Source: Chloroflexia bacterium
GTDB taxonomy: Bacteria; Chloroflexota; Chloroflexia; Thermomicrobiales; JALYUS01
DNA length: 17,163 nucleotides
Assembly: GCA_025928215.1 (NCBI GenBank)
Contig: JAICJW010000032.1
Span: forward strand, 1-17,163
Reading direction: 5' to 3'
Shown here: piece by piece, positions 1 through 7,355 of the stretch
Layout of the letters: the number at the start of each line of letters is the position of its first letter
Numbering within the stretch: the stretch's first letter is position 1
The notes under the pieces: model-generated
Databases searched by the model: none
Told to the model about the DNA's origin: nothing
Seen by the model: the letters and a program-made list of their open reading frames with translations, nothing else
Program-made: the position numbers and the translations under genes

Positions 1-1
1 A

Positions 2-583
2 AACCCGATCCGGCGCGTCACCGTGACGGCGCTCTGCGCGGTCGGCTCGGCGGGTACGGCGGCGATCCGCGCGCTGACGGACGAGACGCAGGCAGTACTG
101 GAGGGGAAAGAGCCGGCCGCCCATATCTTCGCGCATCCGATTGCCTTCAACCTTCTGCCGGAGGTCAATGTCTTCCATGCGGACGGCTACTCGCGGGAGG
201 AGTGGCTGCTCGCGCAGGAGACGAAGCAGGTGCTCCGCGCGCCGGAATTGCGTCTCGCCGCCACCGCGGTGCGCGCCCCCGTCTTTCAGGCGCATTCGCA
301 GAATGTCCATGCCGAGTTCTCACGTCTCATGAGCGCGGACGATGCCCGCCGCGTGCTCGGAAAGGCATCGGGTATCCGCGTGCAGGACGATCCGGTCGTC
401 AGTCTCTATCCGCACCCGGTAAGCGTCGCGGGGCAGGACAGCGTCGCCGTCGGCCGCATCCGGGAGGACAGCAGTAATCCGTATGGCCTCGTCTTCTGGT
501 CAGCGATGGATCATCTCCGCAAAGGTTCCGCCCTGAACGCCGTCCAGATCGCCGAAGCCCTCGCCAATCGCGACAAGATTTGA
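2..583 (+). CDS. asd: Aspartate-semialdehyde dehydrogenase, C-terminal part (5' end outside window)
   Basis: The frame is open from base 2, so this is a 3' fragment of 193 codons plus TGA. The enzyme reduces aspartyl-4-phosphate to aspartate semialdehyde in the cytosol, the branch point to lysine, methionine and threonine. Family landmarks seen: the RRVTVTALCAVGSAG stretch after the missing catalytic-Cys region, AFNLLPEVNVF, GYSREEW, the ETKQ glutamate, VRAPVFQAHS (substrate Arg and catalytic His), VGRIREDSSNPYG and the C-terminal LRKGSALNAVQIAEAL. The catalytic Cys itself lies upstream of the window. Oddity: the Gln normally found in the TYQAVSGAG-type motif is Cys here (codon 35-37), and GHS is AHS. 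A non-catalytic relative such as USG-1 is therefore possible, though the rest reads as a true Asd. The GTG at 23 is internal, not a start. Confidence 0.85.
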   Translation, partial: NPIRRVTVTALCAVGSAGTAAIRALTDETQAVLEGKEPAAHIFAHPIAFNLLPEVNVFHADGYSREEWLLAQETKQVLRAPELRLAATAVRAPVFQAHSQNVHAEFSRLMSADDARRVLGKASGIRVQDDPVVSLYPHPVSVAGQDSVAVGRIREDSSNPYGLVFWSAMDHLRKGSALNAVQIAEALANRDKI

Positions 584-592
584 CGAACCATA

Positions 593-685
593 TGAACCGC
601 AGAGACACAGAGAACGCAGAGAAGAGAAAAAAGGTCTTCATTTACCTCTCGTCCCTCTCTGCGTTCTCCGCGCCTCTGCGGTTCA
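593..685. repeat. Intergenic hairpin repeat, 'aaccgcagaga' family, copy 1
   Basis: Two 29-bp arms (593-621 and 657-685) are inverted copies matching at 26 of 29 positions; the ends read tgaaccgcagaga / tctctgcggttca. All three differences are the same transition, so a transcript of the - strand would still pair there through G-U wobbles. It begins 10 bases after the asd stop and ends before the SD of the next gene (AGGAGGTGA, 695-703). A second, more diverged copy lies at 11664-11763. It may act as a terminator or be a non-coding mobile repeat; it encodes nothing. Confidence 0.8.
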
Positions 686-706
686 ATCGCTTTCAGGAGG
701 TGACGG

Positions 707-1774
707 ATGGGTGAGCAGCGGGTGGAGTTAGATATGCCGGAGACGTACGGCGCGGTAGATTCGCAGGGGATGGCGGGGCATCTGGCGGCGATGCCGGAGC
801 AGGTGCGGGAGGCGTGGCAGCGCACGCGATACGTGGATTTACCGGACAAGCATGCGGACATCTTCAGTTTCATCGTCATCGGCAATGGCGGCGCGGCGCT
901 CGCGGGGGAGATGCTCCGAGGGTTTGTCGCGCATACGGCGCAGATTCCGTTGGTCGTCGTGCGTGGCTACGATGTGCCCGCATTCGTTGGGCCGGACAGC
1001 ATCGCCATCGCCGTCTCGCACTCCGGTAACACCCAGGAGACGATTGCGGCGTTCGAAGAGGCGATAGATCGCGGCGTGAAACCCGTCATCATCACGACGG
1101 GCGGCACGCTGGAAGAGCTGGCGACGACGCACCGCGCACCGCTCGTCTCGTACACCGCCGAGGCGATGCCGCGCGATGCGCTCGCCTCGATGTTCACGGC
1201 CCTGGTCGCCATCGCGCATGCCGTTCATGTCGTCGGCGATGTCGCGGCGGACATGGATGAGGCGATTACGATCCTCGAAGCGGCGCGGGATGCCTTCGCG
1301 CCCACTATCCCGGAGCGCCAGAACCCGGCAAAAGAGATGGCACGGGCGCTCGTGGGTAAAATCCCCGCCATCTATGGCGGCACGATGCTCGCATCCGTCG
1401 CCCGGGTATGGAAGGCGAAACTGAACGGCTACGCGAAGACGACGGCGATCTACGATCTGCTGCCGGAGGTCAATCACACCTCGACGGTTGGCTACGCCTT
1501 CCCCGCGCACCTCGCGGATCACCTCGCGGTCGTGCAGTTGCGCTCATCGTACGATCATCCCCGCGTGCGGGCGCACTGGCAGGTGACGACGGATTTACTC
1601 GACCGGCGCGGCATCCCCTACAGCATCGTTGAGACGAAGGGGCGCAGCCGCCTCGCGCAGATGCTCTGGGCAGCCGCATTCGCGGACTGGACCGCCTACT
1701 ACCTCGCGCTCATCAATGACGTTGATCCCACCGCCGAGGACGCCATCGCGTACATGAAGCACCATCTGGCTTAA
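707..1774 (+). CDS. Bifunctional phosphoglucose/phosphomannose isomerase (SIS-domain, archaeal type)
   Basis: A 355-aa cytosolic isomerase interconverting glucose-6-P or mannose-6-P with fructose-6-P. It has two SIS domains. The N-terminal one carries GNGGAALAG (59-67), matching the family GMGGSAIGG loop, and the phosphosugar-binding SHSGNTQET (104-112). A PRDAL segment (155-159) precedes the second half. The C-terminal SIS domain has PEVNH (253-257), the family's conserved Glu and His region, and the closing NDVDPTAEDAIAYMK. Length is typical of this family and much shorter than classical Pgi. The start is well set: AGGAGGTGA at 695-703, six bases from ATG after the AGGAGG core. No clear promoter is visible; the hairpin repeat lies directly upstream. 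The family is recognised with high confidence; relative activity on glucose and mannose phosphates cannot be read from sequence. Confidence 0.93.
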   Translation: MGEQRVELDMPETYGAVDSQGMAGHLAAMPEQVREAWQRTRYVDLPDKHADIFSFIVIGNGGAALAGEMLRGFVAHTAQIPLVVVRGYDVPAFVGPDSIAIAVSHSGNTQETIAAFEEAIDRGVKPVIITTGGTLEELATTHRAPLVSYTAEAMPRDALASMFTALVAIAHAVHVVGDVAADMDEAITILEAARDAFAPTIPERQNPAKEMARALVGKIPAIYGGTMLASVARVWKAKLNGYAKTTAIYDLLPEVNHTSTVGYAFPAHLADHLAVVQLRSSYDHPRVRAHWQVTTDLLDRRGIPYSIVETKGRSRLAQMLWAAAFADWTAYYLALINDVDPTAEDAIAYMKHHLA

Positions 1775-1789
1775 CTCCTCGCGCCGCTA

Positions 1790-1798
1790 TGGTATCCT
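1790..1798 (+). promoter_or_regulatory. Extended -10 promoter TGG-TATCCT for the first M20 gene
   Basis: TGG followed by TATCCT (hexamer 1793-1798) gives an extended -10 element 16 bases after the previous stop codon. A weak -35 candidate, TTAACT, sits at 1771-1776 with 16-bp spacing. Transcription would start near 1805, leaving about 35 bases of leader before the ATG at 1840. This argues against the in-frame ATG at 1789, which lies across the promoter. Confidence 0.5.
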
Positions 1799-1839
1799 GC
1801 CGCTACACAGTCGTTTCCCACGGTGAAAGGGGAGATAGC

Positions 1840-3066
1840 ATGCAGACCGAGATGCGCGAGAAGTTGCGAGAGCAGATCGCCACGGCGATTGACGAGCACG
1901 GGCCGGGGATCGTCAATGTGTCGGATCAAATTCATAAGCGGCCGGAAATTGGCTATCAGGAACGCTTTGCCTCGCAATTGCTGGCGGATCAGTTGCGAAA
2001 AGAGGGCTTCGAGGTCGAGAAACCGCTGGGCGGGCTGGAAACGGCATTCCGGGCGACGAAGCGCGGCAAGGGGCCGGGGCCGACCGTCGCGGTGCTCGCC
2101 GAGTACGACGCGCTGCCGAATCTCGGCCATGGCTGCGGACATAATCTGATCGGCGCGTCCGGTCTCGCCGCCGCGATCGGTCTCGGGCAGATCATGGATC
2201 AGATTGACGGCACCTTCCAGATCATCGGCACGCCCGCCGAAGAGGGCGGCGGCGGCAAGGTGAAACTGATTGATGCGGGGGTCTTCGAGGATGTAGACGC
2301 CGCCCTGATGATCCACCACGCGGGGCCATTTACCGGCTCCGCCACCCAGTATCCGGGTGGAACGTGCCTCGCGGTCTCGCACATGGACTTCGAGTTCCAC
2401 GGCAAGCCGGCGCACGCGGCGGGCGACCCCTACAACGGCGCGAACGCCCTCAACGGCGTCATCAAACTCTTTACGGGGATTGACGCGATGCGCCAGCACA
2501 TCAAGGAGGATGCGCGCATTCACGGCATCATCACCCACGGCGGCGACGCGCCGAATGTCGTGCCCCACTATGCCGCCGCGAAATTCTTTGTTCGTGCCGC
2601 CGACCGCGCCTACCTCGCGGTGCTGGAAGACAAAGTGCGCCGGATCGCCGAGGGTGCGGCGATGCTCACCGAGACGACGGTCGAGATCCGGCATGCCGAG
2701 CCGACCTGCTACGACATGCGCCCCTCCTACGTGATTGGGCGCATCTACGAGGAGAACATGCGCAAAGCCGGGATGGAGGTCAACGCCCGCGATCAGGGGC
2801 GGCGCGGCCCGTACTCGACGGATTTCGGCAACGTCTCCTATGTCGTGCCCTCCGTCACCGGCTCATTCGCGATCAGCCACGAGATGATTCCCGGTCACTC
2901 GCAGCAGGTCGTGGATGCCTCCTGCTCCGACTTCGGCTACGAGCAACTGCTGAAAGTCTCCACCGCGATGTCTCTCACCGCCTTCGACCTCCTCACCGAT
3001 CCGGATCTTGTCGCCGCCGCGAAGGATGAGCACGCGCATTGGACAGCGTTGTACGAGGGGAAGTAG
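1840..3066 (+). CDS. M20-family amidohydrolase/dipeptidase (PM20D2/AbgB-like), paralog 1
   Basis: A 408-aa di-metal hydrolase of the M20 family, expected to cleave an amide or dipeptide bond in the cytosol (no signal peptide seen). The catalytic domain shows AEYDALPNLGHGCGHN, with the metal-binding Cys/His set at 96-102, then TPAEEGGGGK (catalytic/metal Glu pair at 134-135) and HH at 159-160. A lid/dimerisation domain occupies roughly 180-290 and includes HGKPAHAAGDP and HGGDAPNVVPH. The catalytic domain resumes with STDFGNVSY (326-334) and PGHS. ATG 1840 is chosen because AAAGGGGAG lies just upstream and the earlier in-frame ATG at 1789 overlaps a promoter. The closest relatives by motif are PM20D2-like and p-aminobenzoyl-glutamate hydrolase-like proteins; the substrate is unknown. 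The next gene is a clear paralog. Confidence 0.88.
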   Translation: MQTEMREKLREQIATAIDEHGPGIVNVSDQIHKRPEIGYQERFASQLLADQLRKEGFEVEKPLGGLETAFRATKRGKGPGPTVAVLAEYDALPNLGHGCGHNLIGASGLAAAIGLGQIMDQIDGTFQIIGTPAEEGGGGKVKLIDAGVFEDVDAALMIHHAGPFTGSATQYPGGTCLAVSHMDFEFHGKPAHAAGDPYNGANALNGVIKLFTGIDAMRQHIKEDARIHGIITHGGDAPNVVPHYAAAKFFVRAADRAYLAVLEDKVRRIAEGAAMLTETTVEIRHAEPTCYDMRPSYVIGRIYEENMRKAGMEVNARDQGRRGPYSTDFGNVSYVVPSVTGSFAISHEMIPGHSQQVVDASCSDFGYEQLLKVSTAMSLTAFDLLTDPDLVAAAKDEHAHWTALYEGK

Positions 3067-3094
3067 CAAGACAATCTTGTTCGTGGTTGATCGG

Positions 3095-3117
3095 GAGGGC
3101 GCATTCGATGCGCCCTC
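3095..3117 (+). terminator. Hairpin after the first M20 gene (terminator-like, no U tract)
   Basis: A perfect 10-bp stem, GAGGGCGCAT / ATGCGCCCTC, closes a 3-base TCG loop, 28 bases after the stop codon. No run of T follows (tccatac), so factor-independent termination is uncertain; it may instead be a 3'-end stabiliser. The rest of the 308-base gap (3067-3374) holds an extended -10, the MITE-like element and an RBS; nothing else recognisable. Confidence 0.5.
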
Positions 3118-3204
3118 TCCATACATGCGCATCGCGGCAATGCATCTATAGACGAATTCAGCGTTCTTTCCTGGTGAGAAATGGCGAATGGACGGCTATT
3201 GGGC

Positions 3205-3213
3205 TGCTATACT
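3205..3213 (+). promoter_or_regulatory. Extended -10 element TGC-TATACT upstream of the second M20 gene
   Basis: TGC-TATACT (hexamer 3208-3213) is a good extended -10. The predicted start near 3220 would put the whole 102-bp inverted repeat into a leader of about 155 bases before the ATG at 3375. No good -35 is visible. Another promoter inside or after the repeat cannot be excluded. Confidence 0.45.
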
Positions 3214-3226
3214 GCTACTACTATTC

Positions 3227-3328
3227 CGTAGGGGCGGTTCGCGTACCGCCCTCCCCGCCAGGTACGAATCCTCGCGACTGCAATCGCCTCGACAATCCAC
3301 AGCGGGCGGTTCGCGAACCGCCCCTACG
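3227..3328. mobile_element. MITE-like element with 25-bp terminal inverted repeats
   Basis: The 25-bp ends (3227-3251 and 3304-3328) are inverted copies matching at 24 of 25 positions, with outer sequence cgtaggggcggttcgcg. Each end is also nearly self-complementary (gggcggttcgcgaaccgccc in the right copy), so it can fold as two small hairpins or one long one. The 52-bp centre has no coding potential. Size and layout resemble a non-autonomous MITE or REP-type repeat. No target-site duplication is obvious. It lies between two paralogous genes, inside the likely leader of the second. Confidence 0.65.
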
Positions 3329-3374
3329 CATCGGTGTCCGAAATGGCTAAGTAGGGAAAGAGGACTGACAGAAG

Positions 3375-4595
3375 ATGGCTGAGGTGGCACTGCGCGACAG
3401 GGTTTTGCGGGCAATTGATGACGCGACGGGCGATATCCTTGCGGTGAGCCGGTTTATTCACGCGCATCCGGAGATCGCGATGCAGGAAATTGCATCCTCG
3501 CAGGCGGTCGCGGAGATGCTGGAGCGATATGGCTTCACGACTCAGCGCGGCATCGCCGATTTGCCGACCGCCTTCCGCGCGGAGAAGGGGCAGGGTGCGC
3601 CCCGCCTCGCCTTCCTCTCCGAGTACGACGCCCTGCCCGGCCTCGGCCACGCCTGCGGACATAACCTAATCGCCTGCGCCGCGATGGGAGCGGGGATCGG
3701 CCTCGCCGCCGCGCTGGACGACCTCGCGGGTACCGTCGTCGTTTTCGGCACGCCCGCCGAGGAAGCGGTTGGCGGCAAGGTGATTATGGCGCGGCACGGC
3801 GTCTTCGACGACATTGACGCCGCGATGGGCGCGCATCCCGGCACAAATGAGGCATCCGTCCCCACCGAACCGGGCAGCGGCCTCTCCCTCGCTGTCTCGA
3901 CGGTCGTGATGGAGTTTCATGGCCGCGCCGCGCACGCCGCCGCTGATCCCTTCAATGGCATCAATGCCCTCAATGCCGTGATTGAGAGCTTCAACGGCAT
4001 CAACGCGCTCCGGCAGCATGTCACGCCAGATGCGCGCATCCACGGCATCATCACGCACGGCGGCGACGCGCCGAACATCGTGCCGGAATACGCCCGCGCC
4101 GTCTTCTATGTCCGCGCGGCGACCGTGCGGACGATGGAGCAGCTCGTCGCGAAGGTGAAGCGGATCGCGGAGGGGGCGGGGGAGATGACCGGCGCGCGCC
4201 TCGCGTGGAGCCGCCCGGAAGAGCCATACACGGATATGATTACGAACTACACGCTCGCTCGCCGCGTCCGCGCGCACTTCGATGCGCTCGGTCTTCATAT
4301 GCCGTATCCACGTCTCGGCGAAGCGCTCGGCAGCACCGATTGGGGCAATGTCTCGTATCTCGTACCCTCGGTCGAGACGGGATTCCCGATCACCGCGCAG
4401 GTCATCCCGTGGCACTCGGCAGCGGTCGTCGCGGCGGCGGATAGCGACCTCGGCTACGGGAACATGCTTCTTGCCGCCAAAGCGATGGCCCTCGCGGGGC
4501 TGGACCTCCTCATGGATGGCGGTCTCCTCCGCGCCGTGAAGGAGGAGCATCGCCGCGCGCTCGCGGAGCGACAGGGCGGCAGGGCAGCGCGGTGA
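3375..4595 (+). CDS. M20-family amidohydrolase/dipeptidase (PM20D2/AbgB-like), paralog 2
   Basis: A 406-aa M20 hydrolase strongly similar to its upstream neighbour; both contain DARIHGIITHGGDAPN. The catalytic domain has SEYDALPGLGHACGHN (metal Cys/His at 91-97), TPAEEAVGGK (Glu pair 129-130) and AHPG (His 154). The lid domain runs from about 175 to 285 with HGRAAHAAADP, followed by STDWGNVSY, which completes the catalytic domain. It has the metal-site His as HPG where paralog 1 has HHAG, and a longer basic C-terminus (RQGGRAAR). The start ATG has only a modest SD (AAAGAGGA about 11 bases upstream). Divergence between the paralogs suggests different substrates rather than a recent copy. The substrate cannot be read from sequence; dipeptide or aminoacyl-amide hydrolysis is the family expectation. 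Confidence 0.87.
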   Translation: MAEVALRDRVLRAIDDATGDILAVSRFIHAHPEIAMQEIASSQAVAEMLERYGFTTQRGIADLPTAFRAEKGQGAPRLAFLSEYDALPGLGHACGHNLIACAAMGAGIGLAAALDDLAGTVVVFGTPAEEAVGGKVIMARHGVFDDIDAAMGAHPGTNEASVPTEPGSGLSLAVSTVVMEFHGRAAHAAADPFNGINALNAVIESFNGINALRQHVTPDARIHGIITHGGDAPNIVPEYARAVFYVRAATVRTMEQLVAKVKRIAEGAGEMTGARLAWSRPEEPYTDMITNYTLARRVRAHFDALGLHMPYPRLGEALGSTDWGNVSYLVPSVETGFPITAQVIPWHSAAVVAAADSDLGYGNMLLAAKAMALAGLDLLMDGGLLRAVKEEHRRALAERQGGRAAR

Positions 4596-4615
4596 TGGAA
4601 TAGGTCGCCACGCCT

Positions 4616-4650
4616 CGTCACGAGCGGGGGCGCCCCCGCCCCCGATGACG
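4616..4650 (+). terminator. GC-rich hairpin after the second M20 gene
   Basis: A 16-bp perfect palindrome, GCGGGGGCGCCCCCGC (4624-4639), is enclosed by CGTCA (4616-4620) and TGACG (4646-4650). It is 20 bases past the stop codon and probably limits read-through, though no T run follows. The remaining bases to 4803 show no gene; the only further signal is AAGGGGGA (4793-4800), the RBS of the next gene. Confidence 0.4.
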
Positions 4651-4803
4651 TTGTCGTATTCGATCTGCGCTTCCGGGCCAGCAAGGTGTCCATCGCGGGC
4701 AATCTCATTCGTCGTATGAGTGAGGGGCTGTGAGAGATGTCGGAACACGCGCTCCCGCTCACCACCTGCCCACGACCGTGATTAACCTGAAGAAGGGGGA
4801 ACG

Positions 4804-5145
4804 ATGAAGTACCTGCTGCTGATCTGCGCCGATGAATCTGTCCAGTTTACACCGGAGGAAAGTGCGGCCATCGGGAAAGATACCGAATCCTGGGGGGCCG
4901 AGGTAGATGCGCGGGGGGTGTGGCGGGAAGGAGATCGCCTACGGCCCGTGAGCGACGCTACGAGCGTGCGCGTCCGCGACGCGGAGGTGCTGATCGCGGA
5001 TGGACCGTTCGCGGAGACGAAGGAGCAGATCGCTGGGTTCGACGTCCTCGAATGCGCGGATCTCGATGAGGCGATCGAGATTGCGGCCAAGCATCCCGTC
5101 GCCCGCTTCGGCGTGATTGAGGTGCGGCCATTCTGGCCGCTGTGA
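4804..5145 (+). CDS. DGPF/YCII-domain protein, partner of the ECF sigma factor
   Basis: A 113-aa protein made of one YCII-related (DGPF) domain: MKYLLLICADE at the N-terminus, the signature ADGPFAETKEQIAGFDVLEC in the middle and AAKHPVARFGVIEVRPF at the end. Length is normal for the family. DGPF proteins are small, ferredoxin-fold, probably cytosolic and of unknown biochemical role; they are the standard genomic partner of ECF42-type sigma factors. It is preceded by AAGGGGGA with good spacing to ATG. Its TGA overlaps the GTG of the sigma gene as GTGA, so the two are probably translationally coupled. The family is confident; function beyond the association is not. Confidence 0.9.
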   Translation: MKYLLLICADESVQFTPEESAAIGKDTESWGAEVDARGVWREGDRLRPVSDATSVRVRDAEVLIADGPFAETKEQIAGFDVLECADLDEAIEIAAKHPVARFGVIEVRPFWPL

Positions 5146-6395
5146 CGCCGGACGCGCGCGCGGCGGTCGCCGAGGCATTCCGCGAGGAGTGGGGGCGCGT
5201 CGTCGCCTCACTCATTCGGAGCACCGGCGACTGGGACCTCGCCGAGGAATGCGCGCAAGACGCCTTCGCGGAAGCGCTGAGACGCTGGCCCGACGATGGT
5301 ATCCCCCGCCGCCCCGGTGCGTGGCTCAACACCGTCGCGCGCAACCGCGCCCTCGACCGGCTGCGCCGCACCAGGACCGAGACAATCAAACTAGAGGAAG
5401 TGACCGTGCGCTCGATCCCGACCGACCCGACGGACACCGACGAAGGCGGAAGCGGCATCCGCGATGACCGGCTGCGGCTGATCTTCACCTGCTGCCATCC
5501 CGCGCTGCCGATCGAGGCGCGCGTCGCGCTCACCCTGCGCACGCTCGCCGGTCTCACCACCGCCGAGGTCGCCCGCGCTTTCCTCGTGCCGGAGTCGACG
5601 ATGGCAAAACGCCTGGTACGCGCCAAGCAAAAGATCGCCAACGCCGCCATCCCCTATCGCGTCCCCCCCGCGCACCTCTTGCCGCAACGGGTGACCGGGG
5701 TTCTGGCTGTGCTCTACCTGCTGTTCAACGAAGGCTACTCGATTTCGGTCGGCGCCGAGCCGCTGCGCGAGAACCTCTGCGCGGAGGCGATTCGCCTGGG
5801 CCGGTCGCTCGTGCTGCTCATGCCGGACGAACCCGAGGCGGCCGGGCTCCTCGCGCTCATGCTCCTGCAGCATTCCCGACGATGCGCCCGCGTTGATTGC
5901 GAAGGCGAGCTTGTGACGCTCGCGGACCAGAACCGGGCGCGCTGGGACCGCGCCGCGATCGCCGAAGCTACCCGGCTCCTCGCGGCGAGCCAGCGCGCCG
6001 GCCGGGGTGGGCCGTACCAGCTGCAGGCAGCGATCGCCGCCTGTCACGCCGACGCGAGCGACGCGGCCACCACCGACTGGGTCGAGATTGCCGGGCTGTA
6101 CAAGCGGTTGGCGAAGGTCATGCCCTCCCCGGTCGTTGAGTTGAACCGCGCCGTCGCGGTCGCCATGGCCGATGGCCCCGCCGCAGGGCTGGCGCTCGTG
6201 GAGGCGCTGGCGGCCGCTCCCTCCCTTCGCGATTACTACCTGCTGCATGCGACGCGCGCCGACCTGCTCCGCCGGCTTGGCCGCAGGCCCGAGGCCGCCG
6301 AGAGCTACCGCCGGGCGCTCGCGCTGACGGTTGCCAATGCTGAACGCCGCTTCCTCACCCGGCGGCTCGCCAAGGTGACGGACGATGATCCATGA
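5142..6395 (+). CDS. ECF sigma factor with C-terminal TPR-like domain (ECF42 type)
   Basis: A 417-aa sigma-70-family factor directing RNA polymerase to its own promoter set. Region 2 covers about 11-77 (GDWDLAEECAQDAFAEAL, then PGAWLNTVARNRALDRLRR). Region 4 covers about 109-166, with TTAEVARAFLVPESTMAKRL as the helix-turn-helix. A long C-terminal extension of about 240 residues begins with LFNEGYS (194-200) and ends with repeated helical TPR-like segments (DYYLLHATRADLLRRLGR). This architecture plus the adjacent DGPF gene defines the ECF42 group; no anti-sigma gene is present, and in this group the extension is thought to be needed for activity. The GTG start overlaps the upstream stop and the sequence begins directly with region 2. 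Neighbours form a likely three-gene operon with the alpha/beta hydrolase. Confidence 0.92.
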   Translation: MTPDARAAVAEAFREEWGRVVASLIRSTGDWDLAEECAQDAFAEALRRWPDDGIPRRPGAWLNTVARNRALDRLRRTRTETIKLEEVTVRSIPTDPTDTDEGGSGIRDDRLRLIFTCCHPALPIEARVALTLRTLAGLTTAEVARAFLVPESTMAKRLVRAKQKIANAAIPYRVPPAHLLPQRVTGVLAVLYLLFNEGYSISVGAEPLRENLCAEAIRLGRSLVLLMPDEPEAAGLLALMLLQHSRRCARVDCEGELVTLADQNRARWDRAAIAEATRLLAASQRAGRGGPYQLQAAIAACHADASDAATTDWVEIAGLYKRLAKVMPSPVVELNRAVAVAMADGPAAGLALVEALAAAPSLRDYYLLHATRADLLRRLGRRPEAAESYRRALALTVANAERRFLTRRLAKVTDDDP

Positions 6396-6422
6396 GCCGG
6401 TTGCGGGACCGGCGGGAAGAAT

Positions 6423-7247
6423 ATGATGGGGGTTCGCGTGGAGACGTACGACGACGATCTGAGCACATTTGCAGCCGAGGGCGCTCCGGCATTGCCGACC
6501 GCGACTGCCGAGGGCCACGTGGAGCACGACGGCGCACGAATTTGGTATGCAACGTATGGGGAGGGCGCGCCCGTGATCCTGTTGCACGGCGGCCTCGGCC
6601 ATAGCGGCAATTGGGGGAATCAGGTTCCGGCGCTGATCGCGTCCGGCTATCGCGCCATCCTCATAGATAGCCGTGGACACGGACGGAGCACGCGCGACGC
6701 GCGGCCATTCACGTATGAACAGATGGCGTCCGATGTACTCGCCGTGCTGGATACCCTGGCGGTGAAGACAGCCGCAGTGGTGGGGTGGAGCGACGGTGCG
6801 TGTATCGCGATGATACTCGCCATGCAGGCTCCCGCGCGCGTCGCGGGCGTCTTCTTCTTCGGCTGCAACATGGATCCCAGCGGCACGAAAGAGTTTACCG
6901 CGCCTGACCCAATCCTCAACCGCTGTTTCGGCAGGCATGCCAGGGACTATGCCGCGCTGTCGGCTACCCCCGACGACTTCAAGGCATTCACCGAGGCAGT
7001 CAGCCTCATGATGGCGACCCAACCCAATTACGGGGCGGATGATCTCGCCGCAGTGCGCGTCCCGGTCACGATCGTGCAGAGCGAGTACGACGAATTTATC
7101 AAGCGCGACCATGCCGAATATCTCGCGCGAAGTATTCCCGGGGCGGAGCTCGTCATTCTGCCCGACGTGACACATTTCGCGCCGTTGCAACGACCGAAGC
7201 AATTCAATGCCATCATGCTTGCCTTCGTCCGTAAGGTACTCGCATGA
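6423..7247 (+). CDS. Alpha/beta-fold hydrolase
   Basis: A 274-aa soluble hydrolase with a complete catalytic set: LLHGG oxyanion loop (53-57), nucleophile elbow GWSDG (Ser123), acid Asp223 in QSEYDE and His251 in DVTHFAP. SRGHGRST (83-90) is the usual strand-turn before the cap. The cap region (about 150-205) is Cys-, Phe- and Met-containing and not diagnostic of substrate. About 30 residues at the N-terminus (before VEHDGARIWY) are extra and low complexity, so translation might start later, for example at GTG 6438. It begins 27 bases after the sigma factor stop in the same direction, so it is probably co-transcribed and may be a target of that sigma factor. An esterase or C-C hydrolase role is possible; the substrate is not inferable. 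Confidence 0.88.
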   Translation: MMGVRVETYDDDLSTFAAEGAPALPTATAEGHVEHDGARIWYATYGEGAPVILLHGGLGHSGNWGNQVPALIASGYRAILIDSRGHGRSTRDARPFTYEQMASDVLAVLDTLAVKTAAVVGWSDGACIAMILAMQAPARVAGVFFFGCNMDPSGTKEFTAPDPILNRCFGRHARDYAALSATPDDFKAFTEAVSLMMATQPNYGADDLAAVRVPVTIVQSEYDEFIKRDHAEYLARSIPGAELVILPDVTHFAPLQRPKQFNAIMLAFVRKVLA

Positions 7248-7294
7248 GACATGCGGGCGCTGCCCGCCAAACCACCCTACTGTTGAACGGGGTT

Positions 7295-7303
7295 TGGTAT
7301 GAT
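7295..7303 (+). promoter_or_regulatory. Extended -10 promoter TGG-TATGAT for the DUF2277 gene
   Basis: TGG then TATGAT (7298-7303) matches the -10 consensus at five of six positions. The expected start near 7310 gives a leader of about 45 bases. TTGAAC at 7283-7288 is too close to act as -35. The in-frame ATG at 7299 lies inside the hexamer, so it cannot be the start if this promoter is used. Confidence 0.5.
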
Positions 7304-7355
7304 CGTGGTGATCGCAGCATCAGTGGCTGCGGATGCGAAAGGGAGGCACGGCAGG

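Noticed and set aside
1771..2694. A 307-codon open frame on the - strand
   Set aside because: It is antisense to the first M20 gene, without family motifs, and its end overlaps that gene's promoter.
3227..3328. CRISPR repeat-spacer unit
   Set aside because: There are only two copies, in inverted orientation, one spacer-like interval and no cas genes; a MITE/REP-type element explains it better.
3666..4748. A 360-codon open frame on the - strand
   Set aside because: It is antisense to the second M20 gene, with low-complexity Arg/Asp/His composition and no motif.
5391..7202. A 603-codon open frame on the - strand
   Set aside because: It lies antisense to the ECF sigma factor and hydrolase, both with full family motifs; its translation is Arg/Gly/His-rich with no recognisable domain, the usual mirror of GC-rich coding sequence.
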